Counted from the first letter of the stretch, positions 50,486 through 62,835 are shown. The stretch: DNA of 64,000 nt from Paramecium tetraurelia (GCF_000165425.1 NW_001799544.1:248001-312000), one strand, 5' to 3'. The notes: a model not told the origin generated them from the letters alone. Program-made: numbers and translations.

Positions 50486-53400
50486 TCAGTCTAAAAATTT
50501 AGACTTATTACGTTCTCCTTCTCTAAATGATTTAAACGATAAACCAATTTTAAGCTTAGGAGCACTGTGTTTCTTTACAGAATACAATTTACTCTGTGAA
50601 ATATCAGCATTTGATTCGCTTGTTAAGTTGTCTCTGCTCTTAATGACCTTGTTTTTAAGTTGTCTAATAATGACATCCATCGAAGGTGCTTCATAGTTTT
50701 ATTAAGTCTTAAACAAATTTCCTTACAAGTTTAAAAACTTTCTTATGGTTTTATTGCTTTTGCTTTATGAATGCAATTACGTTGGAGACAACAACTATAA
50801 ATCCTTAGAATCCTTCTTACTATCTAGGTCTAATTCTTCAAAATAATTATTTGATAAAGAGACTTTATATGGTTACCTTCCATCTTCTTTACTTTTGATG
50901 TATTATTTATTGCTTTATGGGATCGGACTCTTGCTGTCTTATTATCTTTAGATTTCTGGTTTATTTAACCATTTCTTGCTAAACTTCTATTCAAAATAGT
51001 CTTTGATCCAAGCATCTCGTTCATTCAACCTCATATTATCAATATATTATGATATTGATAATGCTAATACAGTAGTTTTCACTCTAGCTTTGGCTTATGT
51101 TACTCTTGTGAGATACCTGCATTTCATATTAGTTTAGTAGACTTCATAATCTCCAAATACCTATCCAGTGGAGTATAACCCAAGAACTATGATATTCCTC
51201 TTTGAATAAATATCCCCTTCTTATGTTACTGATTATTATTTCTCCCATCTCTCTATAAGTACTTCTCCCTCCTTAATTATATAAACTGTATCTCCTTTCT
51301 ATCCTCTTTTATAAATGAATGATCCAGCCTCGAAACTGACTTCCTAGCAACTATGCAACAGAACTGATTAACCTGATTGACTCCAATTTTTGAAAGGTGG
51401 TGTTCTTTTAATGAATTATAATTTTTCCTCTAAGATTTTTTCTTAATACTATCCTAGTACTTTCTAATATGAATCATAACTCAATGTAGCAAAAATACAA
51501 TCAGTTTTGGCTACAACTGAAGCTGTTCTAGGAATTCTCTATTCAATTGCAATTTCTCCAAAATACTCATTTTTGCTTTTAATAGCAATTAATGTATAAT
51601 GTGCATACTTATGTTTCAATAAATCATCAAATTTTTTTATTGTCAATGATTCTACAACTAGAATGAAAATTACTTCTCTGGTGATGATGATTATTATGAT
51701 GTTATTATTCTTACTATGGAATTAGAATGGCTACTTCTCCATCCATGATAAAGTACATTTTTCGTCCAATATCACCCATATTAAATACAACTTCTGCTGC
51801 ATCACACTTTTCAATTGATAAATCTTTGAAAATTCTAATGTAAAGATCATCAGGCAAATGTCCTCTTATTTTCCTAGAATTATTTGTAATATTACGAAAA
51901 ATAAGCAAAATCTCTCTCAAAATATTTTTGGACATATTTAGCTTAGATTATGGATCTTTTGTCTGGTTCTATAGTTAAAATTTGTAAGCATCTCTGTCTA
52001 ATCATATCAGCATCCTCATTAATCGTTTTTTAGAAAGTGTTTGTAATTTTAAATAAAAGCTATTCTAGTTTGTCAGTTTTACATTGGTTTCCTTTATTTC
52101 GCGTAAATTTCCTATTACAGATGCAAGACGATTATTAGCTCTCATTAATTTTAGAAAGTATGTGTTTATATATTATTGATATTAATAAGTCAAACTCATC
52201 TATTATTGAATTGTTTACTTAGATAATTTTAAAATCTCTCAATAACCTTATTAAAATTATGATTTGGAAAGTACCATTCAAAAATTTACATATTCTCGAA
52301 TTCTTTTATCAAAATCAATTATCTCGCAGAACCAACCAGTTCAGATAACTATCTATATATCTAAATAAAATACAATTGGTTGTGAGTCTGATCTCCTTAA
52401 ATTCAAACTGACATCATTTTAATTCATCCTTACTGATGTGGTATACATATGTGGACTTCCAATATTACTCTGCAATTATTGTATGACTTCTTTACTTTGC
52501 AATATACTAGTTGATTGTGGAAGTTGCTTTTAAGAATGTATTGATGATTTTTTATCTAAAGCTCTTTCGATTGTAAAGCTACTACCCATATTTGATTATC
52601 TTTTAAGTTATTCTTTTGTAAATAACATTAAAGTAGTTTTATTCTATTATTAGATTGGTGAAGGGGAATTACTTATTACAATTGAGTCATTATTATTATT
52701 CTGTTTTAATCTAGAAGTATTGTTTTCAGATGCTTTTAATGTTCTAATAGTTAAAGTCCTATTGATATTTGAATCAGTATAAACTCTTTCTCTCTCTCTC
52801 CCAGTAATCCCTGTTTTATTTGTTTTGGGTGACCTTACACTTTATTAATGAGTATAGGTTTGTGTTTGATGTTTGGAAGTGTGATCATCATCATTTGCGA
52901 ATAGTTGAAATTCATCATCCCCCTCTTATTTACCCAAGAACTAGTCAATAAGTTCTGTATTTTTAGATATCAAATTGAATTGTTACGCCCAATTCAAAGC
53001 TGTTATACTTACCAAGTTTTGCTAAACTAATGATGATGTTCGTTTCCTTTCGAATCTTCTAAATTTAATTCTAGAACTTGGTTATGCATATGTACTATTT
53101 GAGATTATTTTCATATAATTAGGCTGGTATGATACGCCAGTACACATAGATGTCACATGATTATCCATGCAGATGTAACAGATCTAATGTATAATTGAAC
53201 TTTTACTTTGTAAACACAACGGCTTTGTTACACTTACATTTTGTCTAACCACATTTTATATTTTTAAAAATCTTCCTCATGCATGGATATCAAATCATAA
53301 AATGATTCATAATCTATTATTAATATCTTACATTTTTATTAGGTAGTTATTTCACAAGGAGAAGACAAACAAGCAAAAAATTCATATTAATTCACTATGT

Positions 53401-54867
53401 TTAATTTTTTCAATACTTATACTCTCTTTTGATTAATTTGTAAGGCTACTTCTCCTTCCATTAAGAATATTAATTTATTTACTCTTTAGTTTTGTTATTG
53501 TATGATTTCCCCTTCTTCTATTGTTTATTCCTTTACAAATTCAGATAGATTCTTTTAAAATGATTCAGTGAATTTTTGTTTGATAAATTTAGACTTTTGA
53601 ATGATATCCAAATAACTATGTAGATTAAGAGATTTTCTCAATTCTTTCGGCAAATTAAAGTCAATCTAACTTAAATAGGTCTCTTAATATTTCTGATTTT
53701 CCACTTCAGACCACAATAACTACCTAACTTAATGTTAATTTCTAAAAGGCTGTTTATTCATAGTGTTTTTGCTAAGTAATAATTCAAAAAACTCTTCTTT
53801 TTTTATCATTTCATCCGATATCTTCATGTATGTAAAGAATTGCTATGTAAAGTATAACAAAATCAAGAGACTCATAATTCTATTTAAAGAAATATAGTAT
53901 ATATTTTAATCATCACTCGTTTCTAGATCTAAATTAAAAAACAATTATATCTATTATCCTAACAAAATATCGTAAGTTTATTCATTATCTAATTAGAATT
54001 ACCAAAAATGTACACTATTATTCAAATGAATCACCACTATTAATATTGAATTAATGAATCTTAAAAGCTTTTTTGAAGTCAATACATTTAAACTTTACAT
54101 AATCTAATACACTTTTATCATATTTATAATATTCATAAATAGAAATACTTAGTTGAATAAACTACCTATATTTATTCCAATAATCAAAATATCTAGAATG
54201 TTCCATTATTTATAATCAACCACTTTGTAGGTTGAATAAATAAAGACTAATTTTAATAAAATCTCTTACTAAATATCAGAATAGGTTCAAATCTCATATT
54301 GAAAATAGGTGCAACGACACAATATGCCAATAGAATCATAATTAATATCAAATTTACTAACATTTTTTCATAGGAGTCTTTCTTAAGTAGGCTGCAATTA
54401 TATGATTTCTTAATCTCTTACTCTTCAATCTGTGTGCCACTACCTTTATCCTCTATAATCCTTTCAAAGCATTTCATCTTGCTTTATTGTTGCTTTTAGA
54501 CTCTCAAATAATACAACAGTTTTTGAATAAATATTCTAATCACTTAATGAGCATGAAATCTAAGGGCAGTCCCAGAAACTTTAAAAGTGATTTTTAAAGG
54601 TTAATTCAAAGATTAATCCAAAGGAGAATCAAATCTATCAGGCTCTTTAAACGAGTCTTATGGGCAAATCTCTTTATAAGTTTATGATTTGTATAATCCT
54701 CTAGTTACTTCTAGTGGGCTTTTGCTTTTACGCTTTTTTAAGGAAACCTCAGAATCTACATAAATTGATTCACTTTTTTGATCAATTATTTTAGTTCCTA
54801 TTTATGTTAAGTTAGCCTATCTAAAGTGTTAACCCCTTAGAGGACCTTAAGAACGTTGATTAATCAT
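50486..54867 (-). CDS. Channel-like membrane protein with three cNMP-binding domains
   Basis: 1,407 residues, ATG 54867 to TGA 50486; introns 54247-54269, 53184-53206, 52349-52373, 52247-52274, 51874-51895 and 51678-51714. The layout follows the CNG/EAG ion-channel family: polar N-terminus, S1-like helix (NLILIMILLAYCVVAPIF), WNILDILIIGINIGSLF, S5-like ILIVVIHLNNSVHFW and last helix MSLLILLYFTQQFF, then a C-linker and a first, diverged cNMP fold. No TxGYG-type filter is seen between the last two helices. A Ser/Asn/Gln-rich linker leads to a second cNMP domain with the cassette FGEIAIEQRIPRTASV and a third (GQVFGDYEVY). It ends 9 bp from the convergent reductase gene. Confidence 0.8.
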
Positions 54868-55465
54868 TTTTATTATTATTAAAATAAAATGATCAGTAGC
54901 ATTATAACATCATCTAGTATAGTGGATTCCTGAAAATTCTTAAAATTACTATCTCCAAATTACTTGGCAATCCTCAATTATCTATTTTCAAATTAAAATT
55001 TAAGGTAATTTTTTCAAAATTTAAGCTACAGTCTTATATGATTTTGGAATTAGATGTCACTAATTAAATTAGATCTCTTATTTATACTATGAACATTAGC
55101 TATATAAAAGATTATTGGATAATATACTCTTTTGGAGAACAAGCAACTTTCCAAAAATAATATTTCTAGAAATAATTTTGTTGAAGTAATGAATAAGAAT
55201 ATTTATCTATAATATCCTCTTAATATATGGATAATAAAATTAATGGGTTAGTTTTAAAGGTTCCATCATTTCTGATAGTTAATTGATATTTTTATATAAG
55301 TAATTAATAGAAGAAGGATTGGGCTATCAAAAAAAGATGAATTAGAATTATGGCACAATTAGTGATCTCAGTAGACAATTAATATTCTTATTTTTAAGAT
55401 TAAAATTAATCGATGTAATAATAATTTAATTTACAAAATAAGATCATGATAGTTTATAGGAAATT
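54868..55465. other. 598-bp intergenic between two minus-strand genes
   Basis: AT-rich; holds the channel gene's promoter and the 3' end of the next gene upstream. No supported gene, RNA or repeat was seen. Confidence 0.45.
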
Positions 55466-56399
55466 TCATTAGTTAAATAAGGTTGTAGGATTTCTTTTAA
55501 GTCCTCTAGTTATAAAATATTTAGTATCTTAAGAGAAAGACACTTTCTTTTGTTTGAAATTTGTATAGGTGGATTTTAAAGACAAATTTCTTTCAAGACT
55601 TAAGAACCTTTAACTATTTTTTAAAATGCTCCTTGAACTCCTTTCTTTACTAGTATTACTTGAAAACAGTTCAGGTTAATTATCACTACATTGCATTTCT
55701 TAAGAGACAGTATATTCTTTGCTCTCATTAAGACTCCCGACACTTGCTTGAGAACTTTTTTCATTTTCTTAAAGAATAGTGATGAATTTATTTTTATTTG
55801 ATGCAGTTTTAGTTTTTAAAGAATTCATTGTTAAACTCATCTATGAATTTAGAGTATTAGTTTCGGTGTCTTTTTTTGGGGCAAATTAAGAGAATTATTT
55901 AGGTAAGTAAGTTTTACCAGGAATATTACGGAGGGCTTGAAAGTTTTATGAGTTTTAAAATGAAATAGTTTGATGGTGGTTTTCATTGTTGAAATCAGAT
56001 GAATCCTTTTATTAATTTTTGACTGGCTTTGACCGTAATTAATTTTATTACTCAATTTCTATTTAACGCTACTCTTCTTGTTATCTAGGTAATCATGTAT
56101 ATAATCTACATCTACTTTATTCGATATTTTACTTCCTCTTCAATATCTTTCATGAATCTGTTCATTCTTTCTTAAACTAGATTGTCTCTGATCTCCTTTT
56201 ATTTTATAAAAATTGGTAGTTAAGAGCTATTCTCTAGACAACTTTCATCAGCAACAGGAAAGTCCTCATAATCATTCTTCAAAGTTTTATCTCTCAATTA
56301 TTCTATTTTCTTAACTTAATGTGTCGAATTTGTTCCTTCTTATAATTCTTAATTTGAGAGAGCCTATTCATATTTATTGCAAGAATTACAAGAACCCAT
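55466..56399 (-). CDS. Hypothetical N-myristoylated protein, 300 aa
   Basis: ATG 56399, TGA 55466; one 31-nt intron (56085-56115) joins two strongly coding frames with a correct sum. Begins MGSCNSCNKYEQALS, a good N-myristoylation sequence with Cys residues for palmitoylation. A helical segment follows (ERMNRFMKDIEEEVKYRIKQ), and the rest is Ser/Asn/Gln/Lys-rich and probably disordered, with many potential phosphorylation sites. No enzyme domain. Membrane attachment is inferred. Its start codon is 7 bp from the start codon of the divergent secreted protein. Confidence 0.7.
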
Positions 56400-56406
56400 T
56401 AATAAA

Positions 56407-56996
56407 ATGAAAATTTATTTTATAATTGCAACACTTTCCATATTAATCAACGGCAAAGACACACATGATGAAGTGAGAACTTGTATAATGTAATCATTGT
56501 CTTCAACTGCAAAATGTAAAAATCAATACACCAAGTGTTTTGATGATATTGATTGCAATAATTAATTTGATGACCTTTTTAGAAATTGCGTAATCCAAGG
56601 GGGAAGTTAAATTTATGAAAGTTATTGTGTTAATATGGGCTTCATTTAAATTAGTAACGCATTATTGTCAGGTACATATGAAATGTGTATAATTAAGATT
56701 TGTTTGATTGTTTAGTTAGACAATGTAACATTATGTAAGGGAAACTAAATCATATTTAACTTTTCTCAAATGTTTCTGGGTGTTTCTCAGAAGCCCTCTT
56801 AGACTCTTCTAAGTGTTGGATTTAATCTAAGAATTGCACATAATAATGTGAAGAATAATTGAATATGATTGCTGATTGTGAAACTCATATTAGTAAGGAT
56901 GATGTCGCCAACACAAGGAAATGTTTGGATTCAAAGTCCTTCACTGATACTAAGGCAAAGGAAATCAAATAATGCCTTATGATATCATGTTTGTGA
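56407..56996 (+). CDS. Secreted cysteine-rich protein, 187 aa
   Basis: ATG 56407, TGA 56994; one 26-nt intron (56672-56697). A signal peptide is clear (MKIYFIIATLSILING). The mature part has about 18 cysteines in paired spacing (CKNQYTKCFDDIDCNNQF; CWIQSKNCTQQCEEQ), so it should be disulphide-bonded, in the secretory route or at the surface. No known fold is recognised; ciliate surface or trichocyst-sac proteins and small Cys-rich effectors are possibilities. The signal peptide supports this ATG even though the upstream divergent start is only 7 bp away. Confidence 0.7.
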
Positions 56997-57140
56997 TTTT
57001 AGATTTATGCAAATAATCATTATATGGAATTATTATAAAAACAATATTGTTTATTAAGTAAATATTTTTAACCAATCATATGAAAATTTGTTATCCTTTC
57101 CGATTACAAATAGTGATTATTTAATTATTTTGACTAAGAA

Positions 57141-59339
57141 TCAATTATCCTAAAATATAAATAAATTCTCAAATTTACCTTAAATAAAAACATAATCAAC
57201 TGATCCTAAAAATAATTTATTCTTGAAAATATGTTCATCGATTGAAAATGCAAATTGATGGTTAATTCTATCGAAGTTGAATTTCCATGCTTTCAAGGGA
57301 TCGAAAATCACCAAATCAGCAACCTTACCAATATCTATACTGCCTCGATTTTATAAATTTAAATATTAGGCTGGTCCAGATGACACCAATTGCTATAATT
57401 AAACTAGTTTCTCAACCATTCTTTTGTATCTTATATTATTCAAATCTTTCTTTTGGAAAACCTGTTTAATGAAATTTGGATCTTGGTTCTTCTTGCAAAA
57501 CAATAAGGTCCACAATGCTTAATAAGTGCAACCCAAACTACATAAGCCTCCAACTGCTCTTCGAAAATCTCCTGCCTCCACAAACTTGAATGTCTCATTA
57601 ACATACAAATGGGAACTAGAAATACTACTAATCCAATTATTCTGCAGTACTGCTTTCTATAATAGTTATTTATCATATTTCTATCTAATTGGAGGATCCG
57701 ACTTGTATTTAGTAACACCATCCTAAATGTCTTCACTATCCAACAATAAATAAGGATATGATATGTCACTATAAATTTGATTATTGATCATTTCCTTAAT
57801 TTCAACCAAAGCAAAGGAGGATGAATATCCATTCAATATGATATTGCATTTAGATTAGTATCTGAGTGCCTTCTTTACTTTATTGATAGCTAGTTTCTCC
57901 CAAGTTGCTGGTCTAAATGCTAGAAAACATAAGTAATCCCGATTGAACCTATTATTATTATTATTTTATTTTGGTCTCGATTCTGAAAAATTAAAATGCA
58001 TTTATTAGCTCTCTTTGTTTTCAACTTAATGCAAAACTAATGAAAATCCATTCTTTGATTATCTTCTATACAATAAACCCTAAGTAGTTTGAGCTCTTGA
58101 TCTGATCCTATGTAAGGATTTCAAAGAAGAACTATCAGGGGAAGATAGATCAGATGATTAAATAGACATTTAAGGAGTGTTCTTTCTTGTGGATTCTTGC
58201 TGATCCTTTATTAAACTTAAAGGAGATTCTTACTCCTATATTACTTACACATTTTCAATAACTGTATTATTATCAGATTTATTCTATTCCAATTAATTAT
58301 CTAATTCTTCTTCATTTGGAAACTTATAGTTCTATTCCATTTTTGGAGTTCTTTAATAGGTAATTAATTCAGCTCTACTTATTAATGATAATTATGATTA
58401 TTCAGTTACTTATTTAGACTTATACTTAAAAATATTGCTTTGTAATTTTGGAGAGGTAGGAATGTCATTCTGTTCATCAAAATATGATACTCTGTTTTCA
58501 TCTGAATTTTTATATTTTTTAACTAAATGTAAAATAACATCATTACCTATTTCTTTTATTGGAGAGTTACTCTCATTTAAATAATCAATCTATGATCGGA
58601 ATCCAAGATCATTATTCTATATACTTTCGTCATCACTTGTGCATGACCCAGATATTCCATCTGTATCAACCAATTCTAATTACGAAGTCACCAATCTCTC
58701 ATTAAAAGGCTTGCTTCTGAATGGAGATGTTATTCCCAAATCTTTATCTAAAGCACTTTAAGTGTGGATAAACAAGCATGATTTACTTGGTAGATTTTAA
58801 ATTATTTAAATAATTTGCTCATTGTCTTTGCAATATGTTCCTGAATATGATGGTACTAAATGACAGTCAAAACAAAATGCTCCCAATTTCAACAAACCAT
58901 TTATCTTTAAGTCATAATTCATATTTAAGTACATCCTAATAATTCTGCAACTTGGCCATTTGAATAAAGTCCGTCTAAGACTTTAAGTTCAATTATTCAA
59001 TCTGACTTGTGTACGTCTCCTAGGAACTCAACTCCATATCAAAAACAAAGGGTTTGTTAATAATAAGGGAAACTCCACCTATGATAGCCATTCTATTCAA
59101 AGTAACTCTTACTTAGTGAAGTCTTCAATATGATCCCATATACTAAGAGACACATTAGTATCAATAGCTGCTGCCATGATAATCTGATTCTCGTAGACAT
59201 ATTTTATAGGGTATTATTATATTATCATTTCGTCATAAGACTCTAAAATGTGTTTGATTAATCCATCCTCAATGCATATATATCCATTAATTAATTGATC
59301 CTTGTATAGAATATACCTTCCTTGTATTGAGTACTTCAT
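57141..59339 (-). CDS. Allantoinase-like amidohydrolase fold, probable pseudoenzyme
   Basis: 716 residues, ATG 59339 to TGA 57141; introns 59093-59112 and 58905-58932. The fold follows allantoinase (cyclic amidohydrolases): YICIEDGLIKHILES, AAAIDTNVSLSIWDHIEDF, IIGGVSLIINKP, then RPATWEKLAINKVKKAL, DIQDGVTKYKSDPPIRQKY, SSSHLYVNETFKFVEAGDF and GSIDIGKVADLVIFDPLKAW. Allantoinase opens allantoin with two metal ions. Here HxH reads NVS, the carboxylated Lys is Asp, the two later His are Asn and Tyr, and the catalytic Asp (SDHSP) is Ser. A ~250-residue Ser/Asn/Gln-rich insertion splits the barrel. Hydrolase activity is therefore unlikely; a binding or structural role is inferred. Confidence 0.85.
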
Positions 59340-59356
59340 AAATTAATTTATATATT

Positions 59357-59530
59357 ATGATTTCTACTGAAATCAATTCAAACGATGCTATTGTTAGATT
59401 TGATTAAATTGAAACCTAATGGAGTGATTAATTAAATAAAGTAACTAATATCTTCACCTACTGTCTTTAAGATGCATTAATACCTCAAAATTAGATACAA
59501 TCAAAATAAACCTAATTTTTCATGGATTGA
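59357..59530 (+). CDS. Possible small protein, weak
   Basis: ATG 59357 to TGA 59528, 57 codons (MISTEINSNDAIVRFDQIE). The same frame continues after the TGA for ~35 more codons with similar composition. A 31-nt GT...AAG stretch inside could be an intron but leads to an early stop. It starts 17 bp from the divergent allantoinase-like gene. Uncertain. Confidence 0.3.
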
Positions 59531-59972
59531 ATGCTCATTCTTTGGAAGATGAGTATATATATTTATGAGAGAAATAAAAAATAGAAAGAACAATTAAAGA
59601 TTATGATAGATTAATATCTAAAAGTATTCTAAACTCATAAAAAATGATTTTTGGAGACACAATACAGAATAATTATATCTTTTTGGTATGATTATATATC
59701 CAAATTATCCTCAACCTTAAACCTAATTTATGTTACTTTCTCTCTAACAATATCATTCCTTTATCTGTAATTGTTATTGACAATATTTGAGTATTTTCTT
59801 TATTTATTCAATATATAATTCAAATAGGAAGTTCAATTTTAAAAAATAAATTTATATTCACACATGAATTACTTTATAATGAACAGACTTACATGATATA
59901 AAGTGAAAAGTTAATACCTTAAAAAATTTCAATTATGTACTTGTTCAATTTATAATCATTAATAATTGAAAT
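59531..59972. other. Intergenic between small frame and 5S rRNA
   Basis: About 440 bp of AT-rich sequence. A short open stretch continues to about 59640; otherwise nothing is seen. Confidence 0.4.
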
Positions 59973-59983
59973 AAAAATAAAAA
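59973..59983 (-). terminator. RNA polymerase III T-run terminator of 5S
   Basis: On the minus strand, two runs of five T (from AAAAATAAAAA on plus) lie just after the 5S 3' end, as expected for polymerase III termination. Confidence 0.7.
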
Positions 59984-59985
59984 GG

Positions 59986-60103
59986 GTTGTCAACACGAGG
60001 ACTTCCCAAGCGGTCCCCCACCTTAGTACTAACCTCGCCTTAAGCCGCTTAACTTCGGAGTTCGAATGGGATCCGGTGCTTTAGGCTTAGTATGGCCGAC
60101 AAC
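59986..60103 (-). rRNA. 5S ribosomal RNA
   Basis: 118 nt on the minus strand starting GTTGTCGGCCATACTAAGC. Helix I closes between GTTGTC at the 5' end and GACAAC at the 3' end. The conserved loop sequence CCCATTCGAACTCCGAAG and the AAGCGGCTTAAGGCG region are present, with GAGGTTAGTACTAAGG. It is GC-rich compared with everything around it. Eukaryotic 5S genes have internal promoter boxes, so no upstream element is needed. It sits alone among protein genes here. Confidence 0.95.
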
Positions 60104-60212
60104 GATATTTACATTACTCTCTCGCTTTTATAGCATAGGTTCTATATTAATATAATGAATTTATATAATATATAAAATGTAACAGTTAAGGAAAAATGGA
60201 ATTAATTAATAT

Positions 60213-61446
60213 TCAAATCAAAGCTAATTTTTATCTTAATTTTTCAATATACTTTTCATTTTCTTCCTCTTCTAATTATTGCTATTTATTGAGCATAAAT
60301 CGTATTTCTCTTTCCTTACATTTTTTTTCTAATTCCATTATGGATTTCAAGACAGTTTAATACTTTTCTTCAAAGTGTATTGGCTTATTATCATTCAAGG
60401 ATGAAGGAAAGTTAGCAGAGTTGAGTCCTGATTTTAACAATTTTCTCTTGGATATTAAATTTTTATGATCTGTTGTATATGGTTTTTCTACATGTTCAAT
60501 TTTATCACTTTTTTTCATTTCAATCAAAGAGTTTTATCCTCTTTACCTAATATCATTCACACTTCTTCTCTCAGGGAGTATCAAGATTTTATCCACTTTC
60601 CTTTCTCCCAATAAACTTTATAATTTCTTTATATTTTATTTTGCAATGTCCAATTGATTCTTCTAAATGCTATTCTGTTCTTATGTTGGTTTAATTGGTG
60701 ATATGGAATGTCGAGCAATATCTTTAAGGAAACTATCCTTTACAGATTCTCCATATCTTTATTGTTTTTATTTCAATATTTTTTTTTGTTCTCCTGCTTA
60801 TTATTGAGAAAGCTTTAATTTGGCTTATTCCTCTTCAAGACGAACAAGAGTTGAACTTTTTGGGAACTTAATTAATTTCATTTTGAACTCTTCTTCTTGT
60901 TCTTGCTTTTATTGTTGTCTTTATTTCAATTTTTAGAATTTCTCTTCTTCATATCGTTTTTAATGCTCTGCCAACATATCTAATCTTATTGGTTAACTTA
61001 GTTCTCTCTTCTATGCTAAGATTACCTTGAAGTTATTAATATGTATTTACTTTCTTTTTCTCTAGTTCTGAAAGATTTAGAGCCTCATCTTTCAATTTAA
61101 TAACTTATTCCCTCAACTTTATTCTTTTCTATATTTACTTAATCAACTTATTCCCATCATGGTTTAATTTCTGTTGTTCTTCTCGATACAATTTATCCTC
61201 CATCATTTTTTATATTATTTACTCCCGTTTATTTTATTAAATTTGAGTTTAATCGTTGGGTGAAGAAAAATCTGAGTAAGACTTCTTTTGTGAACTTAAT
61301 AAATTTAATGAATGAATTCTTTCTCTACCTAACCTAAAGGACTATTAATCATTAACTGTTTTAGATTTGATTTATTAATTTATTGTAGAGACTTCTGACA
61401 CGTTCAATTCTAATCCATCATATAAATCAAATACAATTTTATTCAT
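60213..61446 (-). CDS. Coiled-coil protein, 402 aa
   Basis: ATG 61446, TGA 60213; one 25-nt intron (61026-61050). After a short polar N-terminus (MNKIVFDLYDGLELNVSE) most of the protein is Lys/Glu/Gln helix and coiled coil (LREQVIKLKDEALNLSELE; LAEHQKRYEEEKFQKLK), with a polar middle and a final coil (MELEKKCKEREIRFMLNKQ). No known domain. A cytoskeletal role is plausible only by composition. Confidence 0.7.
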
Positions 61447-61688
61447 TTTGTCTCTCAGTTCAAAGTCAAATGGTAACTTTAGTTTATGGGTTTAATTACT
61501 TTTAAATTATCTTAGACGAGTTTGTAGAGCAACTATAAAGTAGGTTAAGATAAAACAATCTTGATCTTTTTGTTGTTGTAGTAAACAAAAATAATCATTT
61601 CTTAATTTATTAAATAAAACAAATAAAATTTTAGAATTGAATTTTAATCAAATACAAAAATCAAACAATTAACCAAAATTATATATAA

Positions 61689-62522
61689 TCAAATCTAATT
61701 ATTAAGCAATCTTAAAATCTTTTCATGAAGTTAGTTCAATTAATAAACTGTATTTTATTCTAATAAAATTAAATTGAGAATTTCTTATCCATGTATGTCA
61801 CTAGTATCATCTGTCTACACAAAAGCATCCACTATCATCACCGGCATTTTTTTATGCTATTTAGGAGTTATATTCTATTAAATCTAAATTTTTGGATGCT
61901 TTTATTATTTAATTTTCTAAAGTTCACTTTAATATTGAGCTAGCAATCTTTAATTTCTCAATACCTAGTCAGTTTTCTCATTCTATTTTTCCTTCTACTC
62001 CTTTGATACTTGAATAGTATAATTCTGTTATCCATTTATTTTAGGAGGAATCACAGAATTTGTATTTTCGGTAAATTTTTCCTCAGAATCATCCTAAATA
62101 ATCATAACTTTAGAGGTCTTTTATAAATTGGATAAATCCTAATAATCCGTTTTCCTTTTCCAATAATCAGGCTTGATTTGATTTTCTTTTTCCTATTTTT
62201 ATTCCTCTTTATTTACATCTTCATCACATTGTTGTTATTATTCTTAAAATTAAAATTAATGTTGATGTTATTATTATTTCCCAGCTTCTCTAAGTAAGTC
62301 TAAAAAAAAGATCTCTTTGTTTTTCTCTTGTAATTTGGACTGACTCTTTTTGTTGATTTTGCTAATTGAATCTTTAGGGACCTGCCTTTCTTACTTTTAA
62401 TCAAATACATCGAGCTCTATCATAAAATCTTCTCCATTTATTAATGTTTTCTTTTCAATTTCTTTAGCATATTTCTTATTCTCAGTTATTTTATTCATTT
62501 TCTATTAAGATGCATTTTTCAT
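61689..62522 (-). CDS. Hypothetical Lys/Gln-rich protein, 277 aa
   Basis: Uninterrupted frame from ATG 62522 to TGA 61689. Lys/Glu/Gln-rich with a Gln/His tract (KQQQHQHQFQFQEQQQQ), a coiled segment (LLAQYQSELQKIKQQK) and a more hydrophobic end (LNLILLEQNTVYQLNQLHEK). No family is recognised. It lies 242 bp upstream of the previous minus-strand gene. Confidence 0.65.
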
Positions 62523-62835
62523 CCATTTTGAAAACTTAGTCTAACCAATTTATTCCTGCATTAATCTTTATTTTCTATTGATATTTAATTGGTGCTCTTT
62601 CAATTATAAATTAGTATAAATCCTTTTAATTTTAAGGAAGATATAATTCTACTTATTTAAATAGTTTTTATTAATAATAATGTAAGATATTATTTTGTAT
62701 GTTAGAATCTCATAATATAATCAGATAAGGATATATCTTAAAGAAATATTGTAATTCTATTAAATAATTTTGTTAATTTTCTCTTACTTTATTAATATAA
62801 AAATCAAAGTAATTTATATTTAATTGATTTTATAA
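62523..62835. other. Shared upstream region of two divergent genes
   Basis: 313 bp of AT-rich sequence between start codons at 62522 (minus) and 62836 (plus). It must hold both promoters. No motif stands out. Confidence 0.5.

Noticed and set aside
57287-57769. Frames on both strands inside the allantoinase-like gene
   Set aside because: The minus frame with GSIDIGKVADLVIFDP and DPPIR is the real one; the others are shadows.
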